Assembly (NCBI GenBank): GCA_023264815.1
Contig: JAHFUZ010000010.1
Location: 58,201 to 122,200, forward strand
Reading direction: 5' to 3'
Origin: Arthrobacter sp.
GTDB taxonomy: Bacteria; Actinomycetota; Actinomycetes; Actinomycetales; Micrococcaceae
DNA length: 64,000 nucleotides
This document shows positions 42,423 to 50,170 of this stretch, in pieces. The first letter of the stretch is position 1; the number at the start of each line of letters is the position of its first letter. Under the pieces are notes generated by a model. It saw nothing but the letters and a program-made list of their open reading frames with translations. It had not been told where the DNA came from and made no database searches. Position numbers and translations under genes: made by a program.

Positions 42423-43255
42423 CGGCTTCAACGACCCTGACGGCCAGGCCCTTGAGATCCTATGCCGGCTACCTTTTCGACCTCGACGGCACGATCTATC
42501 TTGGCGACGAGCTGCTCCCGGGTGCTGCGGAACTGGTGCGCGGGTTGCGGGAAGCCGGACGCGAGACCCTGTTCCTCTCCAACAACCCCACCAAGAATCC
42601 GCAGATGTACGCGGACAAGCTGACCCGGCTGGGCCTGCCAACCCCTGTCAACCGGATAGTGAACCCGCTGGTCACCATCGTCGCGTGGCTGCGGAAGGAA
42701 GCTCCGGGCGCAGGAGTTTTCGTCATCGGCGAAGAGCCGCTCCAGCAGGCCATCAGGTCGGCCGGTTTCCGGCTAACCGATGATCCCCGGGACATTGACG
42801 TCGTCGTCGCGAGCTATGACCGGGGCTTCGACTACCGCAAGCTCCAGGTGGCTTTTGACGCACTGTGGCAGCATCGGCGGGCCCGCCTGGTGGCGACGAA
42901 CCCCGACGCCTACTGTCCCATGCCGATGGGCCGCGGGGAGCCTGATGCGGCGGCGGTGATCGCCGCGATCGAGGCGTGCACGGGAGTGCGCTGCGAGGCG
43001 AACGTGGGAAAGCCGGCCGGGGTCATGCTGCAGACGGCGCTCGACGTCCTGGGGCTTTCCGGGTCCGACTGCGTCATGGTGGGGGACCGGCTGCAGACTG
43101 ACATCGCCATGGCGGTGGACGCCGGCATGGATTCTGCGCTGGTCCTCACGGGGGAGGCCACGGCAGAAATGGCTGGCCTGCTGCCTCCCGAACGGCAACC
43201 GACGTTGGTGCTGCCGCGCATCGATGCCCTTTTGGAACCGTTCCAGGGGTCCTGA
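42419..43255 (+). CDS. HAD-IIA phosphatase (NagD/AraL-like)
   Basis: A 278-residue HAD-superfamily phosphatase: YLFDLDGTIYLGD (DxDGT nucleophile), FLSNNPTKNP, GKPAGVML and VMVGDRLQTDIAMAVDAGM. It is of the NagD/AraL group, which removes phosphate from small sugar phosphates. In Bacillus, araL and araM are also neighbours, so the pair with an AraM-like gene here is notable. The ATG overlaps the kinase stop. Confidence 0.88.
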   Translation: MTASTTLTARPLRSYAGYLFDLDGTIYLGDELLPGAAELVRGLREAGRETLFLSNNPTKNPQMYADKLTRLGLPTPVNRIVNPLVTIVAWLRKEAPGAGVFVIGEEPLQQAIRSAGFRLTDDPRDIDVVVASYDRGFDYRKLQVAFDALWQHRRARLVATNPDAYCPMPMGRGEPDAAAVIAAIEACTGVRCEANVGKPAGVMLQTALDVLGLSGSDCVMVGDRLQTDIAMAVDAGMDSALVLTGEATAEMAGLLPPERQPTLVLPRIDALLEPFQGS

Positions 43256-43328
43256 CGGCGGTTCTGCCCACGTAAGCGGAAGAGGCGCGGCCGAAGCTAT
43301 TGCCAGTTCGGCTACCCACCAATAGAAT

Positions 43329-43366
43329 TTGAATTCACACCTTGAATATTTAATCAGAAAGGAACC
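43329..43366 (+). promoter_or_regulatory. AT-rich leader of the E1 gene
   Basis: The 114-base gap before E1 alpha ends in an AT-rich stretch with TTGAAT near 43329 and GAATATTTAATC near 43344-43355, then AAAGGA as ribosome site. The GAATATTTAATC element resembles motifs upstream of the glpD-like and second transporter operons. A separate promoter for the dehydrogenase genes is likely. Confidence 0.4.
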
Positions 43367-43369
43367 GTG

Positions 43370-44356
43370 ATGGATCTTTCATCGCAGGATTTGCTGGAGA
43401 TGCAGCGGCGCATGTTGCGTATCCGCCGGTTTGACGAGCGGGCATCCAAGATGGTTAAGCGCGGCCAGATCCCCGGCACCGTTCACACCAGCATCGGGCA
43501 GGAGGCCCAGGTGGTCGGTGCCTGCATGGCACTCGGCGACGGGGACTACATGTCCGGCAACCACCGCAGCCACGGCCACCCGATCGGAAAGGGCTCCCCG
43601 CTGGGACCGCTGATGGCAGAGCTGGTGGGCAAAGCCACGGGCGTCTGCCAGGGCAAGGGCGGGTCGCTGCACCTGGCCGACTTCGCCGTCGGAAGCCTCG
43701 GCGAGTCCGGCATTGTCGGATCCTCGATTCCCATCGCCACCGGCGCTGCGCTTTCAAGCAAGGTGCTGGGCAACGGCAAGGTGTCCCTCGCGTTCTTCGG
43801 CGACGGAGCTGCGAACCAGGGATGCCTGTATGAGGCCATGAACATCTCCGGCGTGTGGGACCTGCCCGTGGTCTTCCTCTGCGAGAACAACCAGTACGCG
43901 CTGTCCACTCCCGCCCACACGGTCACGTCCGGAGTGATCGCGGACCGTGCCGCCGGCTTCGGAATGCCCGGCGTGCGGGTGGAGGACGGCCAAGACGTGC
44001 TCGCGGTATTCGAAGCGGTGACGGCCGCCGTCGAACGCGCCCGCCGAGGCAAGGGCCCGTCCCTGGTGGAAGTGGTCACCTACCGGTTCAACGAACACTC
44101 CGAGGGCCTCCGCCTGGGAACCGACTACCGCAACGCGGAAGAAAAAGCCGCCTGGGTTGAGCGGGACCCCATTGTCCTGTTCCGCCAGCACCTCGAGCGG
44201 GAAGGCATCGCTACGGCCGAGGAACTCGACGCCCTGGAAGCGGAAGTCCTCGCCGAGGTTGACGAAGCCGTCCGTTTCACCGACGAGAGCCCCTACCCCG
44301 ACCCCAGCGTCGCATTCAAAGACCTCTACACCGAGCCGATCGGAGCAACCGCATGA
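43370..44356 (+). CDS. 2-oxoacid/acetoin dehydrogenase E1 alpha subunit
   Basis: A 328-residue thiamine-diphosphate enzyme subunit. The TPP-binding motif is GDGAANQGCLYEAMNISGVWDLPVVFLCENN (GDG ... NN). GNHRSHGHPIGKG and KGGSLHL are typical of AcoA/PdhA. With E1 beta it decarboxylates or cleaves an oxo-compound and passes the acyl group to a lipoyl domain. The sequence looks closest to acetoin-dehydrogenase-type E1; the true substrate is not known. ATG 43370 has AAGGA 6 bases upstream. Confidence 0.9.
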   Translation: MDLSSQDLLEMQRRMLRIRRFDERASKMVKRGQIPGTVHTSIGQEAQVVGACMALGDGDYMSGNHRSHGHPIGKGSPLGPLMAELVGKATGVCQGKGGSLHLADFAVGSLGESGIVGSSIPIATGAALSSKVLGNGKVSLAFFGDGAANQGCLYEAMNISGVWDLPVVFLCENNQYALSTPAHTVTSGVIADRAAGFGMPGVRVEDGQDVLAVFEAVTAAVERARRGKGPSLVEVVTYRFNEHSEGLRLGTDYRNAEEKAAWVERDPIVLFRQHLEREGIATAEELDALEAEVLAEVDEAVRFTDESPYPDPSVAFKDLYTEPIGATA

Positions 44357-45399
44357 CTATCATGAGCTACCTTGGCGCCATCGGCGCTGCCCAGCGCGAG
44401 GCCATGGAGGCCGACGAGCGGGTCGTCATCATCGGCGAGGACGTCGAAGCCAACGTGTACGGCACCACCGGTGCCGGAAAGTCCCGCAAGGACAAGGGCG
44501 ACTTCCTGGAGATGTTCGGCGCCAACCGCATCCGCAACACGCCGATCTCCGAGGAGGTCATCGTGGGGGCGGCCATCGGCGCAGCGATGACCGGCCTGCG
44601 CCCGATCGTCGACCTGTCCTACTCGAGCTTCCTGTACATGGCGATGGACCAGTTCGTGAACCAGGCCGCCAAGAACCGCTACATGTTCGGCGGCCAGGCG
44701 TCCATCCCGGTGGTGTTCCGGTCGGCGATGTTCTACGGCCTCAATACCGGTGCGCACCACTCGGACCGGCCCTACCCGATGTTCATGAATGTTCCCGGGC
44801 TGAAGATCATCGTTCCGTCCAACCCGTATGACGCGAAGGGCCTGCTGCGTACCGCCGTCGATTCGGACGACCCCGTCCTGACCTTCGAAGCCTGCATGCT
44901 TTGGGGCAGCAAGGGCGAGGTCCCGGAGGAGGAGTACAAGATCCCGTTCGGCCAGGCAAACGTGGCCCGGGCCGGTGACGACGTGACCGTCGTCGCGATC
45001 TCCAGCGCCGTTCCGGAAGCCCTCGCGGCTGCCGAAACCCTGGCGGGGGAGGGCGTCTCGGTCGAGGTCATCGATCCGCGCACCCTTGTTCCGTTCGACT
45101 CCGAAGCAGTCATCAGGTCCGTCCAGCGCACCGGCCGGCTGGTCATCGCCGACCCGGCGCACCGCACCTGCTCCGCTGCAGCCGAAATTTCCGCCATCGT
45201 GGCCGAAGAGGCGTTTGAGTCCCTGCGGGCTCCGATCATGCGCGTCACCACGCCCGATACCCAGATTCCGTTCAGTCCCGCCCTTGAGAAGCAGCTCTAC
45301 CCGAACCGGACGAAGATCGAGGACGCCGTCCGCCGGGTCACGGGCCTCATGGCGAACACCCTGAACAACGAACTCACATCGCCTGCACCGCGCATGTGA
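44353..45399 (+). CDS. 2-oxoacid/acetoin dehydrogenase E1 beta subunit
   Basis: A 348-residue transketolase-like beta subunit: VVIIGEDVEANVYGTTGAGK, RIRNTPISEEVIVGAAIGAAMTGLRPIVDLSY, and a C-terminal transketolase domain (VEVIDPRTLVPFDSEAVIRSV). It pairs with E1 alpha. Its ATG overlaps the E1 alpha stop by 4 bases. Confidence 0.92.
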   Translation: MTIMSYLGAIGAAQREAMEADERVVIIGEDVEANVYGTTGAGKSRKDKGDFLEMFGANRIRNTPISEEVIVGAAIGAAMTGLRPIVDLSYSSFLYMAMDQFVNQAAKNRYMFGGQASIPVVFRSAMFYGLNTGAHHSDRPYPMFMNVPGLKIIVPSNPYDAKGLLRTAVDSDDPVLTFEACMLWGSKGEVPEEEYKIPFGQANVARAGDDVTVVAISSAVPEALAAAETLAGEGVSVEVIDPRTLVPFDSEAVIRSVQRTGRLVIADPAHRTCSAAAEISAIVAEEAFESLRAPIMRVTTPDTQIPFSPALEKQLYPNRTKIEDAVRRVTGLMANTLNNELTSPAPRM

Positions 45400-45435
45400 C
45401 ACCCCCTGAAGAACACGACAGCAAGGAGAAAGAAA

Positions 45436-45678
45436 ATGGCACGAGTTGAGGTCCTGCTGCCCCAGTGGGGCATGGGCATGAGCGAAGGCACCATCACCAC
45501 CTGGCTCAAGAGCGTAGGCGACAGCGTCACCGAGGACGAGCCGCTGGCAGAAGTCGAAGCCGAGAAGGTCGAGGAGACCCTGGAGTCTCCCGCTAGCGGC
45601 ACCCTGGCCGAAATCGTCGTCCCCGAAGGCGAAACGGTCGACGTCCGCACCCTGATCGCCTACATCGAGACCGCCTGA
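45436..45678 (+). CDS. Free-standing lipoyl-domain protein
   Basis: An 80-residue protein consisting of a single biotinyl/lipoyl domain: VEVLLPQWGMGMSEGTITTWL, then VEAEKVEETLESPASGTL with Lys44 as the expected lipoylation site (EK in place of the usual DK), and the closing VPEGETVDVRTLIAYIE. In ordinary E2 proteins this domain is fused to the catalytic core through a subunit-binding domain; here it is a separate carrier. AAGGAG precedes the ATG. Confidence 0.9.
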   Translation: MARVEVLLPQWGMGMSEGTITTWLKSVGDSVTEDEPLAEVEAEKVEETLESPASGTLAEIVVPEGETVDVRTLIAYIETA

Positions 45679-45705
45679 CGGTCCAGGGCAGGAAAGGGAA
45701 CGGTT

Positions 45706-46569
45706 ATGCCACAGGTCGATCCACGCCAAATCATCAAGGACGCGTCCGAGGGCGCGTACGCAGTTGGTGCATTCAACATGCACAACGAGGAAACCACCGA
45801 AGCGCTCGTCAGGGCCGCCGAACGTGCCAATTCTCCGGTCTTCCTCCAGGTGGGCCGGGCGATCGTGCCGCACATGGGCCTCAAGAAGGCCTACGAAATG
45901 ACGCGCCGCATCGCTGAGGAATCCGAGGCCGGGTACGTGATCCACCTGGACCACGGGCCGTGGGAGGAAGTCTTCGAGGCCATCAAGCTGGGGTTCACGT
46001 CCATCATGTACGACGGCGCCCACCTTCCGTTCGAGGAGAACATCCGCACCACCCGGAAAGTCGTCGAGGTGGCGCACTCCTTCGGCATCCCCGTGGAGGC
46101 CGAGCTGGGGAAGATCCCCGACGCCGACCAGCAGGTCGACTGGCAGTCCTACTACACCAACGTTGCCGAAGCCGAGCGCTTCGTGGCGGAGACAGGTGTT
46201 GACTTCCTCGCCATTTCCGTGGGCATCGTGCACGGTGTTCCGCTGGCCACAGCACAGCCCCTGGACATCCAAAGGGTCAAGGAGATCGAGGCCGCCGTGA
46301 ACATCCCGCTGGTCCTCCATGGCGCCTCCGGCGTCCCGGATGACGAGATCCGGGCCGCCATGGCCGCCGGCGTGCACAAGTTCAACGCAGATACGGACCT
46401 GCGCCTAGCGTTCCGTTCGGGCATCGAGGCTGTCTGGTCCCAGGGCGACCGCCAGTTGGAGGACGCGATGGCAGAGGGCCGGGAGCGGATGATCCAGGCA
46501 ACCATCGAGAAGATGGAACTGTACGGTTGCGCCGGCAAGGCCCGGGGCCTGCTCCAGGCACAGCGGTGA
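45706..46569 (+). CDS. Class II fructose/tagatose-bisphosphate aldolase-like enzyme
   Basis: A 287-residue zinc aldolase-family protein: AVGAFNMHNEETTEALVRAAE, VIHLDHGPWEEVFEAI (zinc His), VEAELGKIPDADQQ, ISVGIVHGVPL and VLHGASGVPDDEI. The usual GTxHG is GIVHG. It should cleave a ketose or sugar-acid phosphate to a triose phosphate. It lies between the lipoyl-domain and E2 genes, which is an unusual place. Confidence 0.88.
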   Translation: MPQVDPRQIIKDASEGAYAVGAFNMHNEETTEALVRAAERANSPVFLQVGRAIVPHMGLKKAYEMTRRIAEESEAGYVIHLDHGPWEEVFEAIKLGFTSIMYDGAHLPFEENIRTTRKVVEVAHSFGIPVEAELGKIPDADQQVDWQSYYTNVAEAERFVAETGVDFLAISVGIVHGVPLATAQPLDIQRVKEIEAAVNIPLVLHGASGVPDDEIRAAMAAGVHKFNADTDLRLAFRSGIEAVWSQGDRQLEDAMAEGRERMIQATIEKMELYGCAGKARGLLQAQR

Positions 46570-47234
46570 CGGCGGTCGAGGAAGAGGGCAGGACTGTCGT
46601 CCCGCTCAAGGGCATCAGGCGCACTGCCGCGCGGCGCATGGTGGCCGCGTGGGAGGCGCCTGCCTTCCACCTTGCCGTTGAGGCGGACATGGGGGCTGCG
46701 CTCCGCGTGAAGGAGCGCAGCCCCGGCGCCACGGTTACCGATGCCATCCTCGCCGCGTGCGCGGCCGCACTGCGTGAGCACCCGGCCCTGAACGCGCACT
46801 ACGCCGACGAGTCCGTCACCCGGTTCGAGAGCGTCAACGTCGGCATGGCCGTGGACACGCCGGCAGGGCTGGTGGTTCCGGTCATCAAGGACGCTGCGTC
46901 GCTTGACCTGGCGGGCATCGCGGATGCGCGCAGGGACATCGTCCAGCGCGCCCGCGACAGCAAGCTCACCATGGACGACGTGACGGACGGTACCTTCACC
47001 GTCTCCAACCTGGGCATGATGGGGATCGACGGATTCGATGCCATCCTCAACGTCCCGCAGGTTGCCATCCTCGCCGTCGGCGCCACGCGCCAGCAGTTCG
47101 TGCCGACCGACGACGGGAACGGCACCTGGAAGCCCCGCGCGAGGCTGACCCTCACCTGCGACCACCGTGCCATTGACGGTGCCACGGGAGCGCGCTTCCT
47201 GGCCGCCGTCCGGGACAACCTCGAATCGAGCTGA
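46566..47234 (+). CDS. Free-standing E2 acyltransferase catalytic domain
   Basis: A 222-residue protein equal to the 2-oxoacid dehydrogenase acyltransferase core: VVPLKGIRRTAARRMVAAWEAPAFHL, NVGMAVDTPAGLVVPVIKDA, FTVSNLGMMGIDGF, and LTLTCDHRAIDGATGARFL containing the catalytic HxxxDG motif. There is no lipoyl or E1/E3-binding domain. The GTG start overlaps the aldolase stop (GTGA). It would move the acyl group from the separate lipoyl protein to CoA. The E3 gene is not in the window. Confidence 0.9.
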   Translation: MTAVEEEGRTVVPLKGIRRTAARRMVAAWEAPAFHLAVEADMGAALRVKERSPGATVTDAILAACAAALREHPALNAHYADESVTRFESVNVGMAVDTPAGLVVPVIKDAASLDLAGIADARRDIVQRARDSKLTMDDVTDGTFTVSNLGMMGIDGFDAILNVPQVAILAVGATRQQFVPTDDGNGTWKPRARLTLTCDHRAIDGATGARFLAAVRDNLESS

Positions 47235-47256
47235 ACGGCAAACTGCCGGGGCGACA

Positions 47257-47297
47257 GGAAGCCCGGACAACCGCAAAGGTTGTCCGGGCTTCCTTTT
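47257..47297 (+). terminator. Terminator of the plus-strand block
   Basis: GGAAGCCCGGACAACC (47257-47272) pairs perfectly with GGTTGTCCGGGCTTCC (47278-47293), a 16-bp stem with loop GCAAA, followed by TTTT. Confidence 0.92.
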
Positions 47298-47538
47298 CGC
47301 GTGGGCCGCAGGACCAAACAGCTTGGACGCCGGGGACCCGGCGCCCGACAGCAGGAGAGGACGGCGGCGGGGGACCGGCACGGGCGATCCGATCCAGCTT
47401 CCCCCCCCGTGACGCTCTCTCACTTAATGCAGCTTCTGGGCCAACGCTGTCTCACTTCCTGGCCCTGCGGTGGGTCCTTTCTTGATCCGCCACGTATCCC
47501 GGTCGGGGGACTTCTGGAAAGGATCTCTACAAAGCTCA
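47298..47538. other. Convergent intergenic region with a possible IS-end relic
   Basis: No gene is seen in this stretch. ACGCTCTCTCACTT (47412-47425) and ACGCTGTCTCACTT (47444-47457) are near-identical direct repeats 32 bases apart. Repeated terminal motifs of this kind are found at ends of IS21-type elements, so it may be an insertion-sequence remnant; no transposase is present. Confidence 0.35.
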
Positions 47539-47575
47539 AGGGCCTGACCCCGGTTCAATACCGGGATCAGGCCCT
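47539..47575 (-). terminator. Terminator of the second transporter operon
   Basis: AGGGCCTGACCCCGG (47539-47553) pairs with CCGGGATCAGGCCCT (47561-47575) with one mismatch and a 7-base loop, 22 bases past the dipeptidase stop on the minus strand. Confidence 0.8.
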
Positions 47576-47597
47576 CGCAGCCAGGCGCCGTGCGCGC

Positions 47598-49061
47598 TTA
47601 CTTCAGGCGGGACACAACTTCCTTCACCACGGGCCAGACGCGGGTCACGGAGGTGTGGTTGACGGTCTCCTTGGGCGAGTGGAGATCGTGCAGTTCGGTG
47701 CCGATCGAGATGATATCCAGTCCGGGGATTTTCTGGCTGAACATGCCAAGTTCGAGGCTGCACTGGGAGACGTGGACGTCGGCGTCGTGGCCCATGACAT
47801 CCCGGAAAGCTTCCCGTGCCACCTTCAGCAGCGGCGAGTCCGGCCGGTACGGGAATTCTGCCGCGTCCAGACCGTACTCCTCCACGGTGGCCCCGCCGCC
47901 GGCGAGTGCGGCGAGCGCGCGGACACGGTCGAGGATCTCGTGCTTGCGGGAGGTGACCGCCGCGGTGATGGTGGACATGAGCCTGGCGCCGTTGGCCGTG
48001 GTGCGCACGGTGCCCAGGTTGTTGGAGCTCTCCACGATCCCCGGAACGGTGAGGCTCCAGCTGAGGACGCCGTTCGGGATGAGTGCCGTCAGGCGGGCGA
48101 AGCGTGCCGCCGCAGCGGCGGAGAAGACCCGGTCCGGGGTCTCGGCCGGCGCCAGTTCGAGGCGCAGGCCGGGGTCAGCCTGGCGGTATTCATTCTGCAG
48201 CACATCCTCGAGCTCCAGAATGACTTTGCGCACGCCGTCCACGTCCCCGGGCCGCACGAGCAGGGTGCTTTGCGCGTCCGCCGGGATGGCGTTGTTCTGG
48301 GCACCGCCGTGGGGGTCGGAGATCCGCACGTCGTACTGCGTGAGTACGGTGTTGAGTGCCCGGGCGAGGATCAGGACGGCGTTGGCGCGCTCAAGGTGGA
48401 TGTCGAACTCGCAGTGTCCGCCGGACAAGCCGCGGACCTTGAGCTGCAGCGCATCCAAATGCGTGGCGGGAGCCGCCTCCCATTCCGCGGGGATGTCAAT
48501 GGTGAAGGTTATGTCGCCGCTGCAGCCGGCGAGGATCTCTTTGTCGGTGATCCAGTTGAAGTCGATCATGCGCTTGCCGGACAACCCGGAGGTGTCGAAC
48601 CCGGCGGCACCCACCTTTCCCTTTTCCTCCATGGCGGTCAAGACTGCTTCAAGCGGAGGATGCGGGATGTCCGTCGAGTCCAGCAGGGCGAGGATGTAGG
48701 AGACGCCGATGCCGTTGTCCGCACCCAGGGAGGTTCCGTTCGCCGTGACGAAGTCGCCCTCGATGAGGAGTTCAATCGGGTCGCGTTCGAAGTCGTGGAC
48801 CACTCCGTCCTCTTTCTCGCACACCATGTCCAGGTGCCCGTGGAGGATGAGGGGCGGCGCGTCCTCGAGGCCGAGCTGGCCCGGTTTCCGGACCAGGACG
48901 CAGTGCAGGTCGTCCTGGGTGGCGTCCAGCCCGCGGGCCTGGGCGAAGTTGACTACCCAGTCGGCAGCTTCCTTCTCGTTGCCGGAGCCGCGGGGGATGC
49001 CGGCAAGGCTCTCGAAGAAGGAGAACACCTCCTGCGGCTGGAGTGATTTGAGAACTGACAT
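47598..49061 (-). CDS. pepD: Aminoacyl-histidine dipeptidase (PepD-like, M20 family)
   Basis: A 487-residue metallopeptidase: LILHGHLDMVCE (metal His, Asp), GTSLGADNGIGVSY, and AMEEKGKVGAAGFDTSGLSG (general base and metal Glu). GGHCEFDI and the C-terminal HTSVTRVW match PepD. Usual substrates are Xaa-His dipeptides such as carnosine. It ends the second ABC-transporter operon, which is unexpected for a sugar system and suggests the imported compound may hold an amide or peptide bond. Confidence 0.85.
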   Translation of the reverse strand: MSVLKSLQPQEVFSFFESLAGIPRGSGNEKEAADWVVNFAQARGLDATQDDLHCVLVRKPGQLGLEDAPPLILHGHLDMVCEKEDGVVHDFERDPIELLIEGDFVTANGTSLGADNGIGVSYILALLDSTDIPHPPLEAVLTAMEEKGKVGAAGFDTSGLSGKRMIDFNWITDKEILAGCSGDITFTIDIPAEWEAAPATHLDALQLKVRGLSGGHCEFDIHLERANAVLILARALNTVLTQYDVRISDPHGGAQNNAIPADAQSTLLVRPGDVDGVRKVILELEDVLQNEYRQADPGLRLELAPAETPDRVFSAAAAARFARLTALIPNGVLSWSLTVPGIVESSNNLGTVRTTANGARLMSTITAAVTSRKHEILDRVRALAALAGGGATVEEYGLDAAEFPYRPDSPLLKVAREAFRDVMGHDADVHVSQCSLELGMFSQKIPGLDIISIGTELHDLHSPKETVNHTSVTRVWPVVKEVVSRLK

Positions 49062-49141
49062 GGGGTGCCTTTCGGAAAGAGGAGGAAGTCCTCGCGGTGT
49101 TTCGGAGGACGGGGACGTTGGGGTGCTTGGCGGCCTGTTGG

Positions 49142-50170
49142 CTACTTGACCACTTCAGTGTGGCCCCGGCCCATGGTGAGCGCCACGGCGGCGATGATCA
49201 CCAGGCCGTAGACCAGGCTCTGTGCCTGCGGCGTGACGCCGACGGCGGCCGCCCCGATGGGCACGAGTGCCACAGTCAGGGCACCGAAGACGATGTTCAC
49301 CGGGTTGGTGATTCCGCCGGTGATGGCCGTGCCGCCAACGATAGCTGCGGCGATGCCCGGCAGCAGGAGGTCGCTTCCCAAGCCGAAGGAGGACGCAGCC
49401 CCGGCCTGGGCGATGACGAGGATTCCGGCGACGCCGGCGAGCAGGCCGGAGAGGGCAAAGGCCATCACTTTGAACCAGCGCGTCCGCAGGCCGGAAAACA
49501 GCGCACCCGTCTCGTTAAGTCCCACGGCGGTCATGCCCTCGCCGGCCCGGGTAAACCGGAGGAAGGCCCACAGGCCAACGGCCATGAGCACACCGACCCA
49601 GAAAGCCAGCGGCAGGCCGGCAAACGCGGTTCCAAACAGGGGAGCCAGGAGCTGGCCGTTCGCCGTGGCGTACACCGTGGTCGCGTTGCTGATCACCAGC
49701 GAAGCCGCCTGCAGGATGCCGAGCGTGCCGAGCGTCAGTGCGAAGGACGGGATCTGGCCGAACGCGACCAGAAAACCGTTGACGGCTCCAATCAGGGTAA
49801 CGACCGCGAGCGTGACGACGGGCGCGGCCGGACCGATGGGCCCGAGGGTCTGGGCGAGGACGATGGCCGCGAAGATCACGATCGCTGCATTGGACAGGTC
49901 GATCGAGCCCACATGGAGCACCATGGCCTGGCCCAGGGCGACCAACAGGATGGTCGCCGCCTGGACGGCGAGAATTGCCATGCCGCCGCCGGTAAGGAAC
50001 GCCGGCCGGAGGACGGCCACAAGGGCGAACAGGGCAAGGAAAACCGCGAAGGGACCGACAGTGAACCAGAGGTTCTGTGGCGCACGGCGCGCAGGCCGCG
50101 CCTTGCCGTCGGCTGCGGCGGGCACGGTGGCCGGCTGCTCGAGGAGAGCTTTCTTTGACATGGGATTCAC
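49142..50170 (-). CDS. ABC transporter permease (RbsC-type), second system
   Basis: A 342-residue permease with about 9 helices; MVLHVGSIDLSNAAIVIFAA and AAIVGGTAITGGI are the family stretches. It is the second of two permease genes in this operon, so the pore is probably a heterodimer. The GTG start at 50170 overlaps the stop of the ATPase gene (GTGA); ATG 50161 is an alternative. Confidence 0.9.
   Translation of the reverse strand: MNPMSKKALLEQPATVPAAADGKARPARRAPQNLWFTVGPFAVFLALFALVAVLRPAFLTGGGMAILAVQAATILLVALGQAMVLHVGSIDLSNAAIVIFAAIVLAQTLGPIGPAAPVVTLAVVTLIGAVNGFLVAFGQIPSFALTLGTLGILQAASLVISNATTVYATANGQLLAPLFGTAFAGLPLAFWVGVLMAVGLWAFLRFTRAGEGMTAVGLNETGALFSGLRTRWFKVMAFALSGLLAGVAGILVIAQAGAASSFGLGSDLLLPGIAAAIVGGTAITGGITNPVNIVFGALTVALVPIGAAAVGVTPQAQSLVYGLVIIAAVALTMGRGHTEVVK

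Noticed and set aside
44326..46377. 683-residue open frame on the minus strand
   Set aside because: Opposite the E1 beta, lipoyl and aldolase genes, which have clear motifs and ribosome sites; no motif in the minus frame.
47280..49046. 588-residue open frame on the plus strand
   Set aside because: Antisense to the PepD-like gene and begins inside a terminator.
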